Assembly: GCF_000024005.1 (NCBI RefSeq)
Contig: NC_013132.1
Span: 8,984,001-9,048,000, forward strand
Direction of reading: 5' to 3'
DNA from: Chitinophaga pinensis DSM 2588
GTDB lineage: Bacteria; Bacteroidota; Bacteroidia; Chitinophagales; Chitinophagaceae
DNA length: 64,000 nucleotides
Part shown: positions 26,235 to 35,739 of the stretch, one piece after another
Layout: every line of letters begins with the position of its first letter
Numbering within the stretch: position 1 is the stretch's first letter
Program-made: the position numbers and the translations under genes
The notes under the pieces: model-generated
What the model was told of the DNA's origin: nothing
The model's database searches: none
What the model saw: only the letters and a program-made list of their open reading frames with translations

Positions 26235-27722
26235 TCAATGCAGTTTCAACCTGTTTTCGATCATACCGTTGAAGGAAGCCGGGCCCATGTGTACAACCGG
26301 CTTAATAGCTCCTATACGGCCTGCAGGATGACCTTCTATGTAATTCAGCGCTGACATCAGACACATTTCATTCGGATCTCCGAAATCGTGCATAACATCA
26401 TCGGAAGAGGGAATATCTACGTCCATTCCATGAAAGTAGTCGCCAAATCCGTCTGCGTTCTTCATAGAGAAATTTGACAAGTATACAGTGTATTTATCAA
26501 TGCGTAAACCAAAGAAACCAACCGGTTTTCCATAAGTAGTCTGCCCCACCAGTTTCACCGGCATATATGGTTTCAGGCTGTTAATTACCAGTTCGCTTGC
26601 GGAAGCAGTACTACCACTCACAATAAAAACGACCTGTTTTACAGAATTCAGTGCGCCGATATCCTCAAACTTGAAAGTATTACCGGTCACGGAATAGTCC
26701 AGATCTGCATAGGTAGCCAGATGCCCGTTCCACATTACCGTTTCTCCGGCGGCATTACGATACAGCTGTTGTTTCAGAATAGGCGCCTGGCCGTTCTGCA
26801 ACAGGGTATTGAAGTATTCTGTATACATCACCTTTCCGTTCAGAGAAGCAGGTGCGATGTGATTCACCATATACTCGGCAGTCTGTGTATAACCACCTCC
26901 GTTATAACGCAGGTCCACTACAAGCGCGGTAACACCTGCAGCGGTAAACTTACTGAATGCCTGGTCCAATGCTGCCTTTGTTACATTATAATTAGAGAAA
27001 CGGCTGTATGCGATATAACCTACCTTCTGCGCACCGGCATCGAGTATATCTGTTTTCAACACAGCAGTAGTCGTATAATTTTTACGGGTAAGATTCACCG
27101 TACTGGTCGTACCATTGTCTCTCTGAATCGTGATGGACACGGTTCCCTGTGCCAGAGCCGATTCAATAAAAGAGCCTGAGTTCACCGTAACAGGGGTGCC
27201 ATTGAGGGCCGTCACTTTCATACCACGGGTCAATCCGGCATTGGCGGCGGCGGAAGAAGGATGTACTATACGGATACGTACGTCGGAGTTCCCGTTGGCG
27301 GAAAGACCGATGCCAAGATCATCTCCTTTGTCATTCAGGTCAACTGTACCCTGTCTTCCTCCATCGAGGCTTTCTTCAGTGATAAAAGAATACTTGGGAT
27401 GCCCGGGTGTACCGGAATACTCAAAAGCCTCTCCCGTCGTAGCATTGATTTTTATCTGTGTAAGGGCATATAGCTCCCGCTGGTAGTTCTCCAGCAGATT
27501 ACCGCCGGTTGCATATTGCCTGGGATTAAAAACATCATATGCCGGCAGCGCGTCGTACCACAGGTAGACCTGCTGGGCATAAAGATAGATGGAGTCCAGT
27601 GTCAGCTGCTCTCTTGAACCTTCAGCAGGTGTAGGCGGCGGCTCTGATTGTTTGTCTTTTTTGCAGGCAAACAATAAACTGGACAAAAATAGTAGCTGGA
27701 TTAGGGAATTGCTTTTTTTCAC
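26235..27722 (-). CDS. S41 family C-terminal processing protease, lipoprotein
   Basis: Serine protease with a Ser/Lys dyad, here an outer or inner membrane lipoprotein. 495 residues from the GTG at 27722. Signal sequence and lipobox LFLSSLLFACKK, then a short linker, an N-terminal helical region, a PDZ-type segment (VRIRIVHPSSAAANAGLTRGM), and the peptidase core with VVDLRYNGGGYTQTAEYM and SGSTASASELVINS (nucleophile Ser about 374) and YGKPVG (Lys). No ATG lies at a sensible position; GTG 27722 starts directly before KKSNSL, the basic n-region of the signal. A GTG further upstream (27791) would give a poor signal peptide. It is a stand-alone gene, diverging from glnII. Confidence 0.88.
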   Translation of the reverse strand: MKKSNSLIQLLFLSSLLFACKKDKQSEPPPTPAEGSREQLTLDSIYLYAQQVYLWYDALPAYDVFNPRQYATGGNLLENYQRELYALTQIKINATTGEAFEYSGTPGHPKYSFITEESLDGGRQGTVDLNDKGDDLGIGLSANGNSDVRIRIVHPSSAAANAGLTRGMKVTALNGTPVTVNSGSFIESALAQGTVSITIQRDNGTTSTVNLTRKNYTTTAVLKTDILDAGAQKVGYIAYSRFSNYNVTKAALDQAFSKFTAAGVTALVVDLRYNGGGYTQTAEYMVNHIAPASLNGKVMYTEYFNTLLQNGQAPILKQQLYRNAAGETVMWNGHLATYADLDYSVTGNTFKFEDIGALNSVKQVVFIVSGSTASASELVINSLKPYMPVKLVGQTTYGKPVGFFGLRIDKYTVYLSNFSMKNADGFGDYFHGMDVDIPSSDDVMHDFGDPNEMCLMSALNYIEGHPAGRIGAIKPVVHMGPASFNGMIENRLKLH

Positions 27723-28066
27723 CAAAGTGGTTTTAAGTTGACCTATAGAATAGTACAGTCCGATGAAATTACGAAAAAAATACAGAGTCACAATAGCACA
27801 GCCATAAAGACATTACAATAAAAACTATATGACAGAATACTAACTAACATATCAATTTTTTAACCATTTTTGCATAGAATTATCTGATTCCAAAGTACTA
27901 GGAAGGTAAAAATCGGGTTATCAGTTGACAAAAACGACATTAATGCCTTTCTTTGCATAGCGAATCGACCAAACTGTACAAAAGGAAGTGTATAGGGGAT
28001 AAGACACCACAATGCCAAAACGATCGCATGCAGGAGTGCACAAATAATTAAATATCAATTAGTCCA
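27723..28066. other. Divergent intergenic region between S41 protease and glutamine synthetase
   Basis: 344 bp, AT-rich. Contains the glnII promoter candidate at 27925-27955 and a second similar element near 27865-27875 (CATTTTTG followed by CATAG, as in TTTCTTTGCATAG). No gene was seen. Confidence 0.5.
27925..27955 (+). promoter_or_regulatory. Promoter candidate for glutamine synthetase gene
   Basis: TTG at 27925-27927 and TTTCTTTG at 27948-27955 are separated by 20 bp, the normal spacing of a Bacteroidota -33/-7 promoter (the -7 box misses only the second A). Transcription would give a leader of about 100 nt. Confidence 0.5.
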
Positions 28067-29071
28067 ATGGTAAAATTTGAGTACATCTGGCTGGATGGTT
28101 ATCAACCAACCCAAAGCCTGAGAAGTAAAACCAAAATCGAAAAAGAATTCAGTGGTAAACTGGAAGATCTTCCAATGTGGAGCTTTGACGGTTCTTCTAC
28201 TAAACAGGCGCCAGGTGGTTCTTCTGACTGTCTGCTGAAACCAGTTTTCTTTGTAAAAGATCCTCAGAGAAAGAATGCTTACCTGGTAATGTGCGAAGTA
28301 CTGGAAGCAAACGGTAAACCACACGCTACCAACGGTCGCGCTACCATTGAAGATGATGATAATGATTTCTGGTTTGGTTTCGAACAGGAATATTTCCTGT
28401 GGAACCCAAATAACAATAAACCTTTAGGTTTCCCTGACAATGGATATCCAAGCCCGCAGGGTCAGTACTACTGCTCTGTAGGTACTAACAACGCTTTCGG
28501 TCGCGATATCGTTGAAGAACACCTGGACGTTTGTATCGAAGCTGGTCTGAACGTTGAAGGTATCAACGCAGAAGTAGCAGCTGGTCAGTGGGAATTCCAG
28601 ATCTTCGCAAAAGGTGCGAAAGAAGCTGGTGACCAGATCTGGATCGCCCGCTACTTATTGGAAAGAATCGGTGAGAAATACGGTGTTTCCATCAACTGGC
28701 ATTGTAAACCATTAGGTACACTGGACTGGAACGGTTCCGGTATGCACGCTAACTTCTCCAACACCCTGCTGAGAACTGCCGGTGATAAAGCGGTGTATGA
28801 CAAAGTATGTGAAGCTTTCCGTCCTGTGGTAAGTGAGCACATCGATGTATACGGTGCTGACAACCACCTGCGTCTGACAGGTCTGCACGAAACTGCGTCT
28901 ATCCACGATTTCAGCTACGGCGTATCTGACCGTGGTGCTTCCATCCGTATCCCTGTAGCCACTGTAGAAAGAGGCTGGAAAGGTTACCTGGAAGACAGAC
29001 GTCCAAACTCCGCAGCAGATCCTTACAAAGTTGCAGCGAGAATCATCAAAACTGTAAAAACTGCATTATAA
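28067..29071 (+). CDS. glnII: Type II glutamine synthetase (GSII)
   Basis: ATP-dependent ligation of ammonia and glutamate to glutamine. 334 residues, the short eukaryote-like GSII form with beta-grasp N-terminus (MVKFEYIWLDGYQP) and catalytic segments: LPMWSFDGSSTKQAPG, FGFEQEYFLW, EVAAGQWEFQIF, WHCKPLGTLDWNGSGMH and VERGWKGYLEDRRP. The codon mix (GGT, GCT, CGT, AAC rich) is unlike the neighbours and suggests strong expression. ATG at 28067, followed by an excellent terminator. This GSII form is common in Bacteroidota in addition to GSIII. Confidence 0.95.
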   Translation: MVKFEYIWLDGYQPTQSLRSKTKIEKEFSGKLEDLPMWSFDGSSTKQAPGGSSDCLLKPVFFVKDPQRKNAYLVMCEVLEANGKPHATNGRATIEDDDNDFWFGFEQEYFLWNPNNNKPLGFPDNGYPSPQGQYYCSVGTNNAFGRDIVEEHLDVCIEAGLNVEGINAEVAAGQWEFQIFAKGAKEAGDQIWIARYLLERIGEKYGVSINWHCKPLGTLDWNGSGMHANFSNTLLRTAGDKAVYDKVCEAFRPVVSEHIDVYGADNHLRLTGLHETASIHDFSYGVSDRGASIRIPVATVERGWKGYLEDRRPNSAADPYKVAARIIKTVKTAL

Positions 29072-29101
29072 GCCTGGCTTATCTGCATGTATATAATTAG
29101 A

Positions 29102-29138
29102 AAGGGCGCATCATGAAAATGATGCGCCCTTCTTTTTT
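29102..29138 (+). terminator. Strong intrinsic terminator of glnII
   Basis: 13-bp perfect stem (29102-29114 with 29119-29131), GAAA tetraloop, then C and six T. It also lies close to the end of the heme region genes on the other strand. Confidence 0.92.
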
Positions 29139-29174
29139 GTCAGGGCGGCTAACCTGATGAAAAGTAAAAAAAGA

Positions 29175-29933
29175 TTAGTTAAGTCTCTTGTAACGGAATT
29201 TAAAGAACGGGAAGTTATTAGCCTGTACGGTAGCATTAGGCGTACCGTTTGAATACAGGTCCTGTAACTGTACTTTATATTTCACGTTTGCGCTGGTAGT
29301 CACGATCAGACTTACTTCCACACCCCATTCAGCAATAGGATATACAATGTGATTTACCACATCGTAATTATACCATCCCGGATGCGCTGTGTTCAGTGTC
29401 GTAGCGCCTGTTGGCGGCGCCATCAGGATACGGTTGTAGCCAAAAGTAGTTACAGACGTACCTGTGGTAGAAGAAGTGATGCTTGCAAAAGCAGTGGTGG
29501 TGTACTGTAAAGTATAACCTGCAGGAACGCTGATATCTGCATTGGCAGTACCGCTGAAGATCAGGTCATAACCGTCACAGCCGCCATCATTGTCGGCCAG
29601 GCTATAGTAGTACGTTGAATGTGCAATGTGCGGAGGATTACCGGTAGTACCCTGTATTCCCTGGAAAAAGTTTGCCACGTTATACACGCCGCTGGCATCC
29701 AGTGTAACGGTGCCATAAGTGCTATCGCAGTTAAAAGATACTGTCTGACCGGTAGACGGATTAGTAGCCGCTGTGGTCACATCAGCTCCAGACAATACAG
29801 GTGTCGCCTGGTTGCCCTCTTTCTGACAGGAAGAGAATATTGCCATAGCACCCAGCGCTACCGCGTAGAATGAGCGAGCAATATTTTTTGTAGTTTTGGC
29901 TGCTGATTTGGGGGCAGTGTCTAAGATTTTCAT
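29175..29933 (-). CDS. HmuY-like lipoprotein
   Basis: 252 residues with a long positively charged N-terminus and lipobox AIFSSCQK (Cys about 36). The body fits the HmuY pattern in order: GTVTLDASGVYN, DGYDLIFSG, GWYNYDVVNHIVYPI and the C-terminal FFKFRYKRL. HmuY proteins are heme-binding surface lipoproteins that hand heme to HmuR-type TonB receptors. Last gene of the long operon that begins at 35439, separated from the previous gene by 118 bp with a hairpin. The axial heme ligands could not be located, so another small ligand is possible. Confidence 0.7.
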   Translation of the reverse strand: MKILDTAPKSAAKTTKNIARSFYAVALGAMAIFSSCQKEGNQATPVLSGADVTTAATNPSTGQTVSFNCDSTYGTVTLDASGVYNVANFFQGIQGTTGNPPHIAHSTYYYSLADNDGGCDGYDLIFSGTANADISVPAGYTLQYTTTAFASITSSTTGTSVTTFGYNRILMAPPTGATTLNTAHPGWYNYDVVNHIVYPIAEWGVEVSLIVTTSANVKYKVQLQDLYSNGTPNATVQANNFPFFKFRYKRLN

Positions 29934-29985
29934 TTTTAGAGTTTTAAAATGTTAAGGATAAGATATTTGTTCTCCGGATCTTCGG

Positions 29986-30017
29986 GGAGCCCGGACAGTA
30001 CCAGTGTCCGGCTCTCC
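29986..30017 (-). other. Hairpin in 118-bp gap before the last gene of the TonB operon
   Basis: GGAGCCCGGACA (29986-29997) pairs with TGTCCGGCTCTCC (30005-30017), one asymmetric bulge. No T tract, so it may lower or separate expression of the last lipoprotein gene rather than end transcription. Confidence 0.5.
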
Positions 30018-30051
30018 TCCTTTCCGGTATGGCAGCCGCCATTGACAATGT

Positions 30052-31020
30052 TTATTCTGTAATGATCAGAACCGGATTAATTGTTCCCGCACGCTGATAT
30101 ACCGTCACTCCCTGATAATTCCGGAATGCCGTATGTAGCAGGTTATAATTCCCCAACGGGAAATCGGCAGGTATGCGGTAAGTCACACTGGTCAGATTAA
30201 ACTCAGCCAGTTCCAGGTCATAATAGACCTGTCCGCCAGCAAGTCGGGCTCTTCCGGCCAGCATACCTCTCATATTGTTGCCGTTCAGTGTAAATCTTTC
30301 GCCTCTCTTTACAGTAATAGCCGTCGTTGGTGCTACTACAGATGGCAAAGGATAAATAACTTTCACAAAAGCCTTCTCGCTCGTCACAGTTTTAGTGGCA
30401 CTTACCACCTTCAACTTATAACTACCTGTATCCACATCAGGTGTTGCCATTTCCAGCGCATAGTCATTTGCGCCCAGTTCAGTGAAACCATTGATCGTAC
30501 ATTTGGTCTCTACGCCTTTTGCCGATACCAGGTAAGCACTTGTTACATTCAGATCTGGTATCACATAAGTAATACCTCCTATGCTCAGGTTAGCTCCCAG
30601 CTGGCCTACCATATCAGTACCACTATTGATCTGCAACTCCGGTTGATTCACAATTATCCGAAGTTTATAAGACGCTGTAACACCGGTCTGCGCTGTCACC
30701 ACATAGGAGACACTGTCCTTAACAGCAATTGCAGTACCTGATGCCGGTAATACTGTCGCCTTATCAGACACAGTAACCAACGGTGTAATGGTAGCCGGTA
30801 CAGGCTCGTCAAACGGCCAGTACAATATGATACTTCCATCTGCAATCGCTGCCTGAATAGTATCTCCTGTTACAGCTACGACCTTAAATGTCTTCAGCTC
30901 ATGATAGGGATAAGGCGCTTCCACCTTCTCTTTACTACAGGCGCCGGCCATTATCCAGCACGCCAGCAGTACAGTGGCCAATACCTGAGAATATGTTCTA
31001 TTAAAAAATGTCATGGTCAT
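30052..31020 (-). CDS. Surface lipoprotein with IPT/TIG-like repeats
   Basis: 322 residues. Signal and lipobox WIMAGACSKE (Cys about 28). Three predicted beta domains follow: an N-terminal one resembling DUF5018-type domains (IQAAIADGSIILYWPFDEPVPA...VTAQTGVTASYKLRI, residues about 55-125), and two IPT/TIG-like segments ending in KAFVKVIYPLPS and VIT-type strands. Likely outer membrane surface protein. It lies 28 bp after the next lipoprotein gene and before the HmuY-like gene, in one operon with the TonB receptor. No function can be given; a carbohydrate or heme-capture accessory role is possible. Confidence 0.65.
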   Translation of the reverse strand: MTMTFFNRTYSQVLATVLLACWIMAGACSKEKVEAPYPYHELKTFKVVAVTGDTIQAAIADGSIILYWPFDEPVPATITPLVTVSDKATVLPASGTAIAVKDSVSYVVTAQTGVTASYKLRIIVNQPELQINSGTDMVGQLGANLSIGGITYVIPDLNVTSAYLVSAKGVETKCTINGFTELGANDYALEMATPDVDTGSYKLKVVSATKTVTSEKAFVKVIYPLPSVVAPTTAITVKRGERFTLNGNNMRGMLAGRARLAGGQVYYDLELAEFNLTSVTYRIPADFPLGNYNLLHTAFRNYQGVTVYQRAGTINPVLIITE

Positions 31021-31048
31021 TCAATTGATGTAGATAATTACAGAACGT

Positions 31049-31768
31049 TTAGAACGTTTCAACTTTTACAGGATTCTTCATCGTTGCGGATCGGGTATAA
31101 GATGTAACCCGGATACGGTACAAGCCCGCAGGCAGTTGCTCGGCAGACGGTACTGCCGTACCGATACTGTTGGTATAATTGTCTCCGTTAACAGCTGTGT
31201 ATACCACCGTACCCTGTTCATTCAGGTAACTGATCGTAGAAAAGATGCCCAGAGATTCCTGCTGTGGAATGAAATTCTTTCCGGTGATGCTGAAGAAGTT
31301 GAACTGAAAAGTGGATGGATCACTATGATATAACACCAGCGGAGCAGCAGGATCCGGAGATAACTCGTCTACCGCAATATCCGGCTGCTGGGTAGTCAGT
31401 ACGAGGTTGTAAGTAGCCTTGCTGCCATCCTTACCTGTTACCACATACGCCACCTTTGTTCCTTCACTCAGCTTTTTTGTAATATCATCAATGAGTACGC
31501 CATTACCGGGTGTCACTGTAGCCCCCTCAGAAACCCTGATTTCAGGCTGTATAGCCGTTAGAAAATAATAGTATGGCAGTATGAGTGTAATCGTCCCTTT
31601 CTCGTCGTCTATCGCCCCGTATACAGCAGCATCGGGCACGTTGGTCACCTTGTAAGAGAGTATCCTGTTATTTGCCTGTGCAGGCGGTTCAATTGTTTCC
31701 GTTTTTTTACAGGCAGTCGCCAGCACAATCGCTGACAATGCCGGCAGCAGCAGATTTCTGATCTTCAT
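31049..31768 (-). CDS. Lipoprotein related to DUF5018-type domains
   Basis: 239 residues. Lipobox IVLATACKKT (Cys20). The first half has the sequence RILSYKVTNVPDAAVYGAIDDE...GTITLILPYYY and GATVTPGNGV...YVVTGKDGSKATYNLVL, very like the matching segment of the neighbouring 322-residue lipoprotein, so the two probably arose by duplication. The second half has an IPT/TIG-like segment FSITGKNFIPQQESLG. Cotranscribed with HmuY genes on both sides. Function unknown; outer membrane location expected. Confidence 0.65.
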   Translation of the reverse strand: MKIRNLLLPALSAIVLATACKKTETIEPPAQANNRILSYKVTNVPDAAVYGAIDDEKGTITLILPYYYFLTAIQPEIRVSEGATVTPGNGVLIDDITKKLSEGTKVAYVVTGKDGSKATYNLVLTTQQPDIAVDELSPDPAAPLVLYHSDPSTFQFNFFSITGKNFIPQQESLGIFSTISYLNEQGTVVYTAVNGDNYTNSIGTAVPSAEQLPAGLYRIRVTSYTRSATMKNPVKVETF

Positions 31769-31790
31769 TGCAGGTTTATATTGAGATTGA

Positions 31791-32579
31791 TTATTTCAGG
31801 TCTAGATTCCTGGTTCCGTCTTTCTGAATTGCATATTTAAACGTCACAAATCCAGGCTTGTAAGAACGGGTCGGTAATTCAGGTGCTCCCTTGTAAATAC
31901 TATAGACGACCATTTTCACATAATGCCCTTTGGCTGTTTTAATGATCAGTGCACGTGGCATACTATAGCATACATGGGCGACAGTATCCGCAGGCGATGC
32001 TGGGAACTGCAAACCGTAAAAATCATAAAATGCCCATCCGTCAGTACTCGGACCAAAATAGTCCAGTCCTACGCCATCATTGGTCAGCAGCTGATCGTCA
32101 TTTACCGGCATCGTTTTTATATGCGCAAAAGCACTGTCAAACAGCCGCCGTGCAGGAATCGCTTTCATCGCTTTCTGCGGACCGCCATAATATTCCGCAT
32201 CAATAGCGGCATCTTTTACCAGGTAGATACCTCCGATACCCGGACCACCATAACCCGGAGAGAATTTTGCCTTACCGTTATTGATCAGGATTGTACTGTT
32301 ATACGTACCACTGAAGGCAATATCCCAGTTGGATGTCTGCACCTGTGATGCAGGAATCGTACGCTGGGTTTCCAGACTGTAATAGAATGTCTTTGCAGCG
32401 GCTCCGGACGTTGCATTGGTATCCGCAGCCAGATTGATCAGCGTGTATACCCCTGTTTTCACATCGACAACCGTTGTCGTATCCTCCGGAGTGGGTACCT
32501 CCGGGGTATTTTTGTCGCCTTTCGAACAGGCAATCATGGACATGGCAAGGGCCATGCATAAAAGAGTAAACTTTTGCAT
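31791..32579 (-). CDS. HmuY-family lipoprotein
   Basis: 262 residues with lipobox MSMIACSKGD (Cys18). Family features: KTFYYSLETQ, SNWDIAFSGTYNSTILINNG (the WDIAF signature), a Gly-rich GYGGPGIGG loop, WAFYDFYGLQF and C-terminal VTFKYAIQKDGTRNLDLK. HmuY homologues bind heme with two axial ligands, often His, and also occur with degenerate ligands; I could not identify a His pair here, so another ligand is possible. It is the second lipoprotein gene after the receptor. ATG 32579-32577. Confidence 0.8.
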   Translation of the reverse strand: MQKFTLLCMALAMSMIACSKGDKNTPEVPTPEDTTTVVDVKTGVYTLINLAADTNATSGAAAKTFYYSLETQRTIPASQVQTSNWDIAFSGTYNSTILINNGKAKFSPGYGGPGIGGIYLVKDAAIDAEYYGGPQKAMKAIPARRLFDSAFAHIKTMPVNDDQLLTNDGVGLDYFGPSTDGWAFYDFYGLQFPASPADTVAHVCYSMPRALIIKTAKGHYVKMVVYSIYKGAPELPTRSYKPGFVTFKYAIQKDGTRNLDLK

Positions 32580-32611
32580 AAAGTGAGTGTACTTAGTAAA
32601 GTGATTGCTTA

Positions 32612-33307
32612 TCAGGGCGTTCTCAGGTTCCTGCTACCGTCTTCCTGCACATAATAACGGAAAGTGAAATAAGGTGCAGGCCAGTAGAGATCAGTTACCG
32701 CCGGTGGATTACCCTGATATACATTGATCAGTTCCAGCTTCGCATATTTCCCCTCAGCTGTCATGAGAACAAACGTGCGGTTCTTTATGGGAATGGCCAG
32801 ATGGGTCGTTAATGAATAAAAGTACCAGCCCGTATTATAGATCTGTGGGTATCCATCCCAACCGGTAAACTTCAGGTTATTTTCTTTCATCGCTTCCGGA
32901 GAAGGCGCTGTCGTGATTTTTGCATAAGGAGAATCAACTGCTATGATCAATCCTTTTCCCGGTCCGCCATAACCAGGGCCATTTGCATTGCTGCCATCAT
33001 TTACATATACCAGCGCATTATACACATCGGTAAACGCCAGATCCCAGCTATTACTACGACGATTAGCGGCCGTGCTATCCCATGATTGCAACTTTGTCTT
33101 TAATTTGAAATAGAAGCTTTTGAACGGCCTCCGCTCCTTCCCTTCCACACCATCTGCCACGGAGGCTTCTGTATCACCTGCCAGATCGTAGACAACGGTG
33201 CTCACGCCATCTTCATAACTGGCTTTCGTATCCTTATTTTCATCCTTCTTACAGGAAGCGGCTAACAGGGTAGCGGCTAACATACAGAACAGGGTTGCGT
33301 ATCGCAT
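32612..33307 (-). CDS. HmuY-family lipoprotein
   Basis: 231 residues with lipobox LLAASCKKDE (Cys19). SFYFKLKTK, SNSWDLAFTDVYNALVYVND, GYGGPGKG and the end FRYYVQEDGSRNLRTP match the neighbour gene at 31791-32579 point by point, so the two are paralogues. It starts 8 bp after the TonB receptor gene, the usual hmuR-hmuY order. Predicted heme-capturing partner of that receptor. ATG 33307-33305. Confidence 0.82.
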   Translation of the reverse strand: MRYATLFCMLAATLLAASCKKDENKDTKASYEDGVSTVVYDLAGDTEASVADGVEGKERRPFKSFYFKLKTKLQSWDSTAANRRSNSWDLAFTDVYNALVYVNDGSNANGPGYGGPGKGLIIAVDSPYAKITTAPSPEAMKENNLKFTGWDGYPQIYNTGWYFYSLTTHLAIPIKNRTFVLMTAEGKYAKLELINVYQGNPPAVTDLYWPAPYFTFRYYVQEDGSRNLRTP

Positions 33308-33315
33308 GGTTTCGT

Positions 33316-35439
33316 TTATTTAAAAAAGCGCCATTTTAAGCCGGCCATTAAGATGCGCCCAGGTTGTCCGGGCATCAGCATGTCAGTATAATTGGTCACA
33401 TTATCCGCTGTTATCTGTACGGATAAATGATCTTTACATAATTTCTTTTCCAGAGAAGCATACAACATCGCATAACCTGCAATGAAGGTATCATACCTGT
33501 CCAGGAAACGGTTGTTATTAGCATCATCATATCCTGCTTTACTCCTGTATGTAACACGACAGGTAGCACTGACGCCCCAGGGTGCATATTCATAGAATAC
33601 CCGCAGATTAGCCATATGCCTGGACCTGTTTTCCAGTCCAATATAATCACTCACGCTGGAAGTGTTGGTTTCCCCCGTATTGCTGTTCCGCACCTTATTG
33701 TACGGATACTTACCGCTACGGATGGAATCCATGACACCTCTGTCTTTTGCATACAATAACTGGTACCCTGCGGAGATGTCCAGTCCTGCCAGCGGACTTA
33801 CTATTACACCGGCTTCTACCCCGGCAGTATAGGAACGGTCGAGATTGACGTAGGAATAAACAGGCTGATAATTCGTTCTGGTCGCCACCTGCACGGTATT
33901 GATGAAATTGTGCAGGCTATTATAAAAAGCATTCAGATCCAGCTTAACGGCGGTATGCGCTTGTACACTTACGCCTGCATTATAGGACACAGAAGTCTCT
34001 GGTTGTAAAGCAGCACTGATATTCCGCGCTACAGGTCTTATTTCACTGATCAATCCCGCAGCCTGCATCTCAGCCAGCGTGCCAGCTACTTCTTCCACAC
34101 CTAACACGGTATACCCTGCCTGCGGATTGGTAAAGACCTGGTAACGTTTTTTGAAATCGGGGGTCTTATATCCGGTACCAACAGCGGCTTTCAACAGCAC
34201 CTTCTCGCTCACACTGTAACTGATGCCGGCACTTGGATTCAGACGACCACCATAGAAACCATTATGATCATATCTCAGTCCTATACGCATCATTAGCTTA
34301 CTAAGCAGCTTCCAGTCGCCCTGCACATAAGCATATCCGCTCCAAAGATCATTTCCACCATGAAACTCGGTATCATTCATCCTTTCCAGATTCGCACCTG
34401 CGCCACCTGTAAAGGATAATCTTTCTGAAGACGTATATAGAAACTGCTCTTCCAGCCGGTGAAAATATTGGGTAAAATCATTCGCCTTCAGGGCGACCTG
34501 CTTACCGGTGCTGACGTCCTGACTGGAGCTATAGCGTGTCAGATAATATTGCGTATTTAACCGGAATCGTTTGTTGACCGACGACTGTAATACCACAGAT
34601 GCATTCACATCACTTTCACGCAATACATCTTTTGTACTGTTTTCAGTCTGACCACTGCTATACACAGATTCATTCTCTGAATTACGCAACGCCCATCTGC
34701 CTGACAACAACAACTGATGTGTGTTGTTCAAACGATAACGAAGACGGGATTGCAGACTGTAACTATCATATGGCGGAGCTGTAGCTCCCCTGCTGAGATA
34801 ACTGTTCACATTGTAGCCATCCGTATGGTAATAATTACCAGACAACGACACTGACCCTTTTTCTTTTGCAAAAGGCATCTCTCCTTCCAGTGTAGCGTCC
34901 TGTGTGTTCTGTGAACCATACCGCAGGATTGCCTGTCCCTGTGTAGCTGTTACTTTCTGACGGGTGATAATATTCACCACACCTCCCAGCGCTTCACTGC
35001 CAAACAGGCTGGAAGACGCTCCTTTCACAATTTCAATCCGCTCAATATCTGATACGGTAATGCGCGACAGATCAAAATTTCCTGCATTTCTGCCTATCAT
35101 TGGCTGTCCGTCTATCAGTATCAGGATATAATCGGAGCTGAAGCCCTGCATTTGCATACCGATTGCACGTGATCCCGCGGCTATATCATTCACGATATTC
35201 ACACCGGTTTGTTCGCGCATCACTTCATCCAGTCTGCGGCTACCCATCATCTCCAGTGTCTTTCTGTTGATGATAGTCACCGGCATAGCGGCTTTGCTGG
35301 TCAGCGTTTCCAGGCGCACAGCTTTTACCTCCACTCCCCGCAGGTCTTTAGCCCTGGAAGTGTCAGTCTGGGCCATGGCCCACTGGTGTCCCACACACAG
35401 CAAGATGATTGAAGTGTAAAAATCCTTTCTGATATACAT
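33316..35439 (-). CDS. TonB-dependent receptor, HmuR-like
   Basis: Outer membrane gated channel for a bound ligand, probably heme delivered by the HmuY-type proteins encoded next. 707 residues: signal peptide (about 1-23), short pre-plug with LRGVEVKAVRLETLTSKA, plug domain (about 45-160) with RRLDEVMREQTGVNIV and IEIVKGASSSLFGSEALGGVVNI, and 22-strand barrel ending in LKWRFFK. No STN or carboxypeptidase-regulatory domain. ATG 35439-35437. First gene of a six-gene operon; its promoter has paired repeats, and its leader starts near TACTCCGCC. Confidence 0.9.
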   Translation of the reverse strand: MYIRKDFYTSIILLCVGHQWAMAQTDTSRAKDLRGVEVKAVRLETLTSKAAMPVTIINRKTLEMMGSRRLDEVMREQTGVNIVNDIAAGSRAIGMQMQGFSSDYILILIDGQPMIGRNAGNFDLSRITVSDIERIEIVKGASSSLFGSEALGGVVNIITRQKVTATQGQAILRYGSQNTQDATLEGEMPFAKEKGSVSLSGNYYHTDGYNVNSYLSRGATAPPYDSYSLQSRLRYRLNNTHQLLLSGRWALRNSENESVYSSGQTENSTKDVLRESDVNASVVLQSSVNKRFRLNTQYYLTRYSSSQDVSTGKQVALKANDFTQYFHRLEEQFLYTSSERLSFTGGAGANLERMNDTEFHGGNDLWSGYAYVQGDWKLLSKLMMRIGLRYDHNGFYGGRLNPSAGISYSVSEKVLLKAAVGTGYKTPDFKKRYQVFTNPQAGYTVLGVEEVAGTLAEMQAAGLISEIRPVARNISAALQPETSVSYNAGVSVQAHTAVKLDLNAFYNSLHNFINTVQVATRTNYQPVYSYVNLDRSYTAGVEAGVIVSPLAGLDISAGYQLLYAKDRGVMDSIRSGKYPYNKVRNSNTGETNTSSVSDYIGLENRSRHMANLRVFYEYAPWGVSATCRVTYRSKAGYDDANNNRFLDRYDTFIAGYAMLYASLEKKLCKDHLSVQITADNVTNYTDMLMPGQPGRILMAGLKWRFFK

Positions 35440-35539
35440 TGGTTAATATGCCGGTACGAATATCCCTGTGCCTGTAGGGAACGGGTCGATAGTACGGGTT
35501 ACGGAAATAATAAAATGATTGTCGGGCGGAGTAGTATTG

Positions 35540-35606
35540 TAAAATTAGTATGGACTACTGACAAGTTAATGACGAAACGGGAAAATGACTTACGCAAAGA
35601 GGAAAA
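35540..35606 (-). promoter_or_regulatory. Paired-repeat promoter of the first TonB receptor operon (site 3 of 6)
   Basis: TAAAATTA (35540-35547; TAATTTTA on the minus strand, one mismatch from the -7 consensus). ACGGGAAAA (GG 35580, +33) and ACGCAAAGAGGAAAA (GG 35601, +54) lie upstream with a 21-bp period. TACTCCGCC (35525-35533, minus strand) lies 6 bp downstream of the box, at the predicted transcript start. Confidence 0.75.
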
Positions 35607-35639
35607 ATTAGGAATTAGGAATTAGGAATTAAGAATTGG
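35606..35639. repeat. Tandem 7-bp repeat AATTAGG/AATTAAG
   Basis: Units at 35606-35612, 35613-35619, 35620-35626 (AATTAGG), 35627-35633 (AATTAAG) and a partial AATTGG. They begin right after the distal regulatory repeat. The inverse array is at 35740-35774. Confidence 0.9.
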
Positions 35640-35682
35640 AATGCAGCGAAGACTGGGTTCCTTACAAAACTGGTATAAAACA

Positions 35683-35720
35683 AACGACAAAGGTGATTCA
35701 TATAGATCGCCTTTGTCGTT
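35683..35720 (-). terminator. Terminator of the second TonB receptor/HmuY operon
   Basis: AACGACAAAGGTGAT (35683-35697) pairs with ATCGCCTTTGTCGTT (35706-35720), 15 bp with one G-U pair. The minus strand continues TGTTTTAT, a modest T tract. It ends the operon finishing at 35778. Confidence 0.7.
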
Positions 35721-35739
35721 ACTATTAAGACCTTAAAAC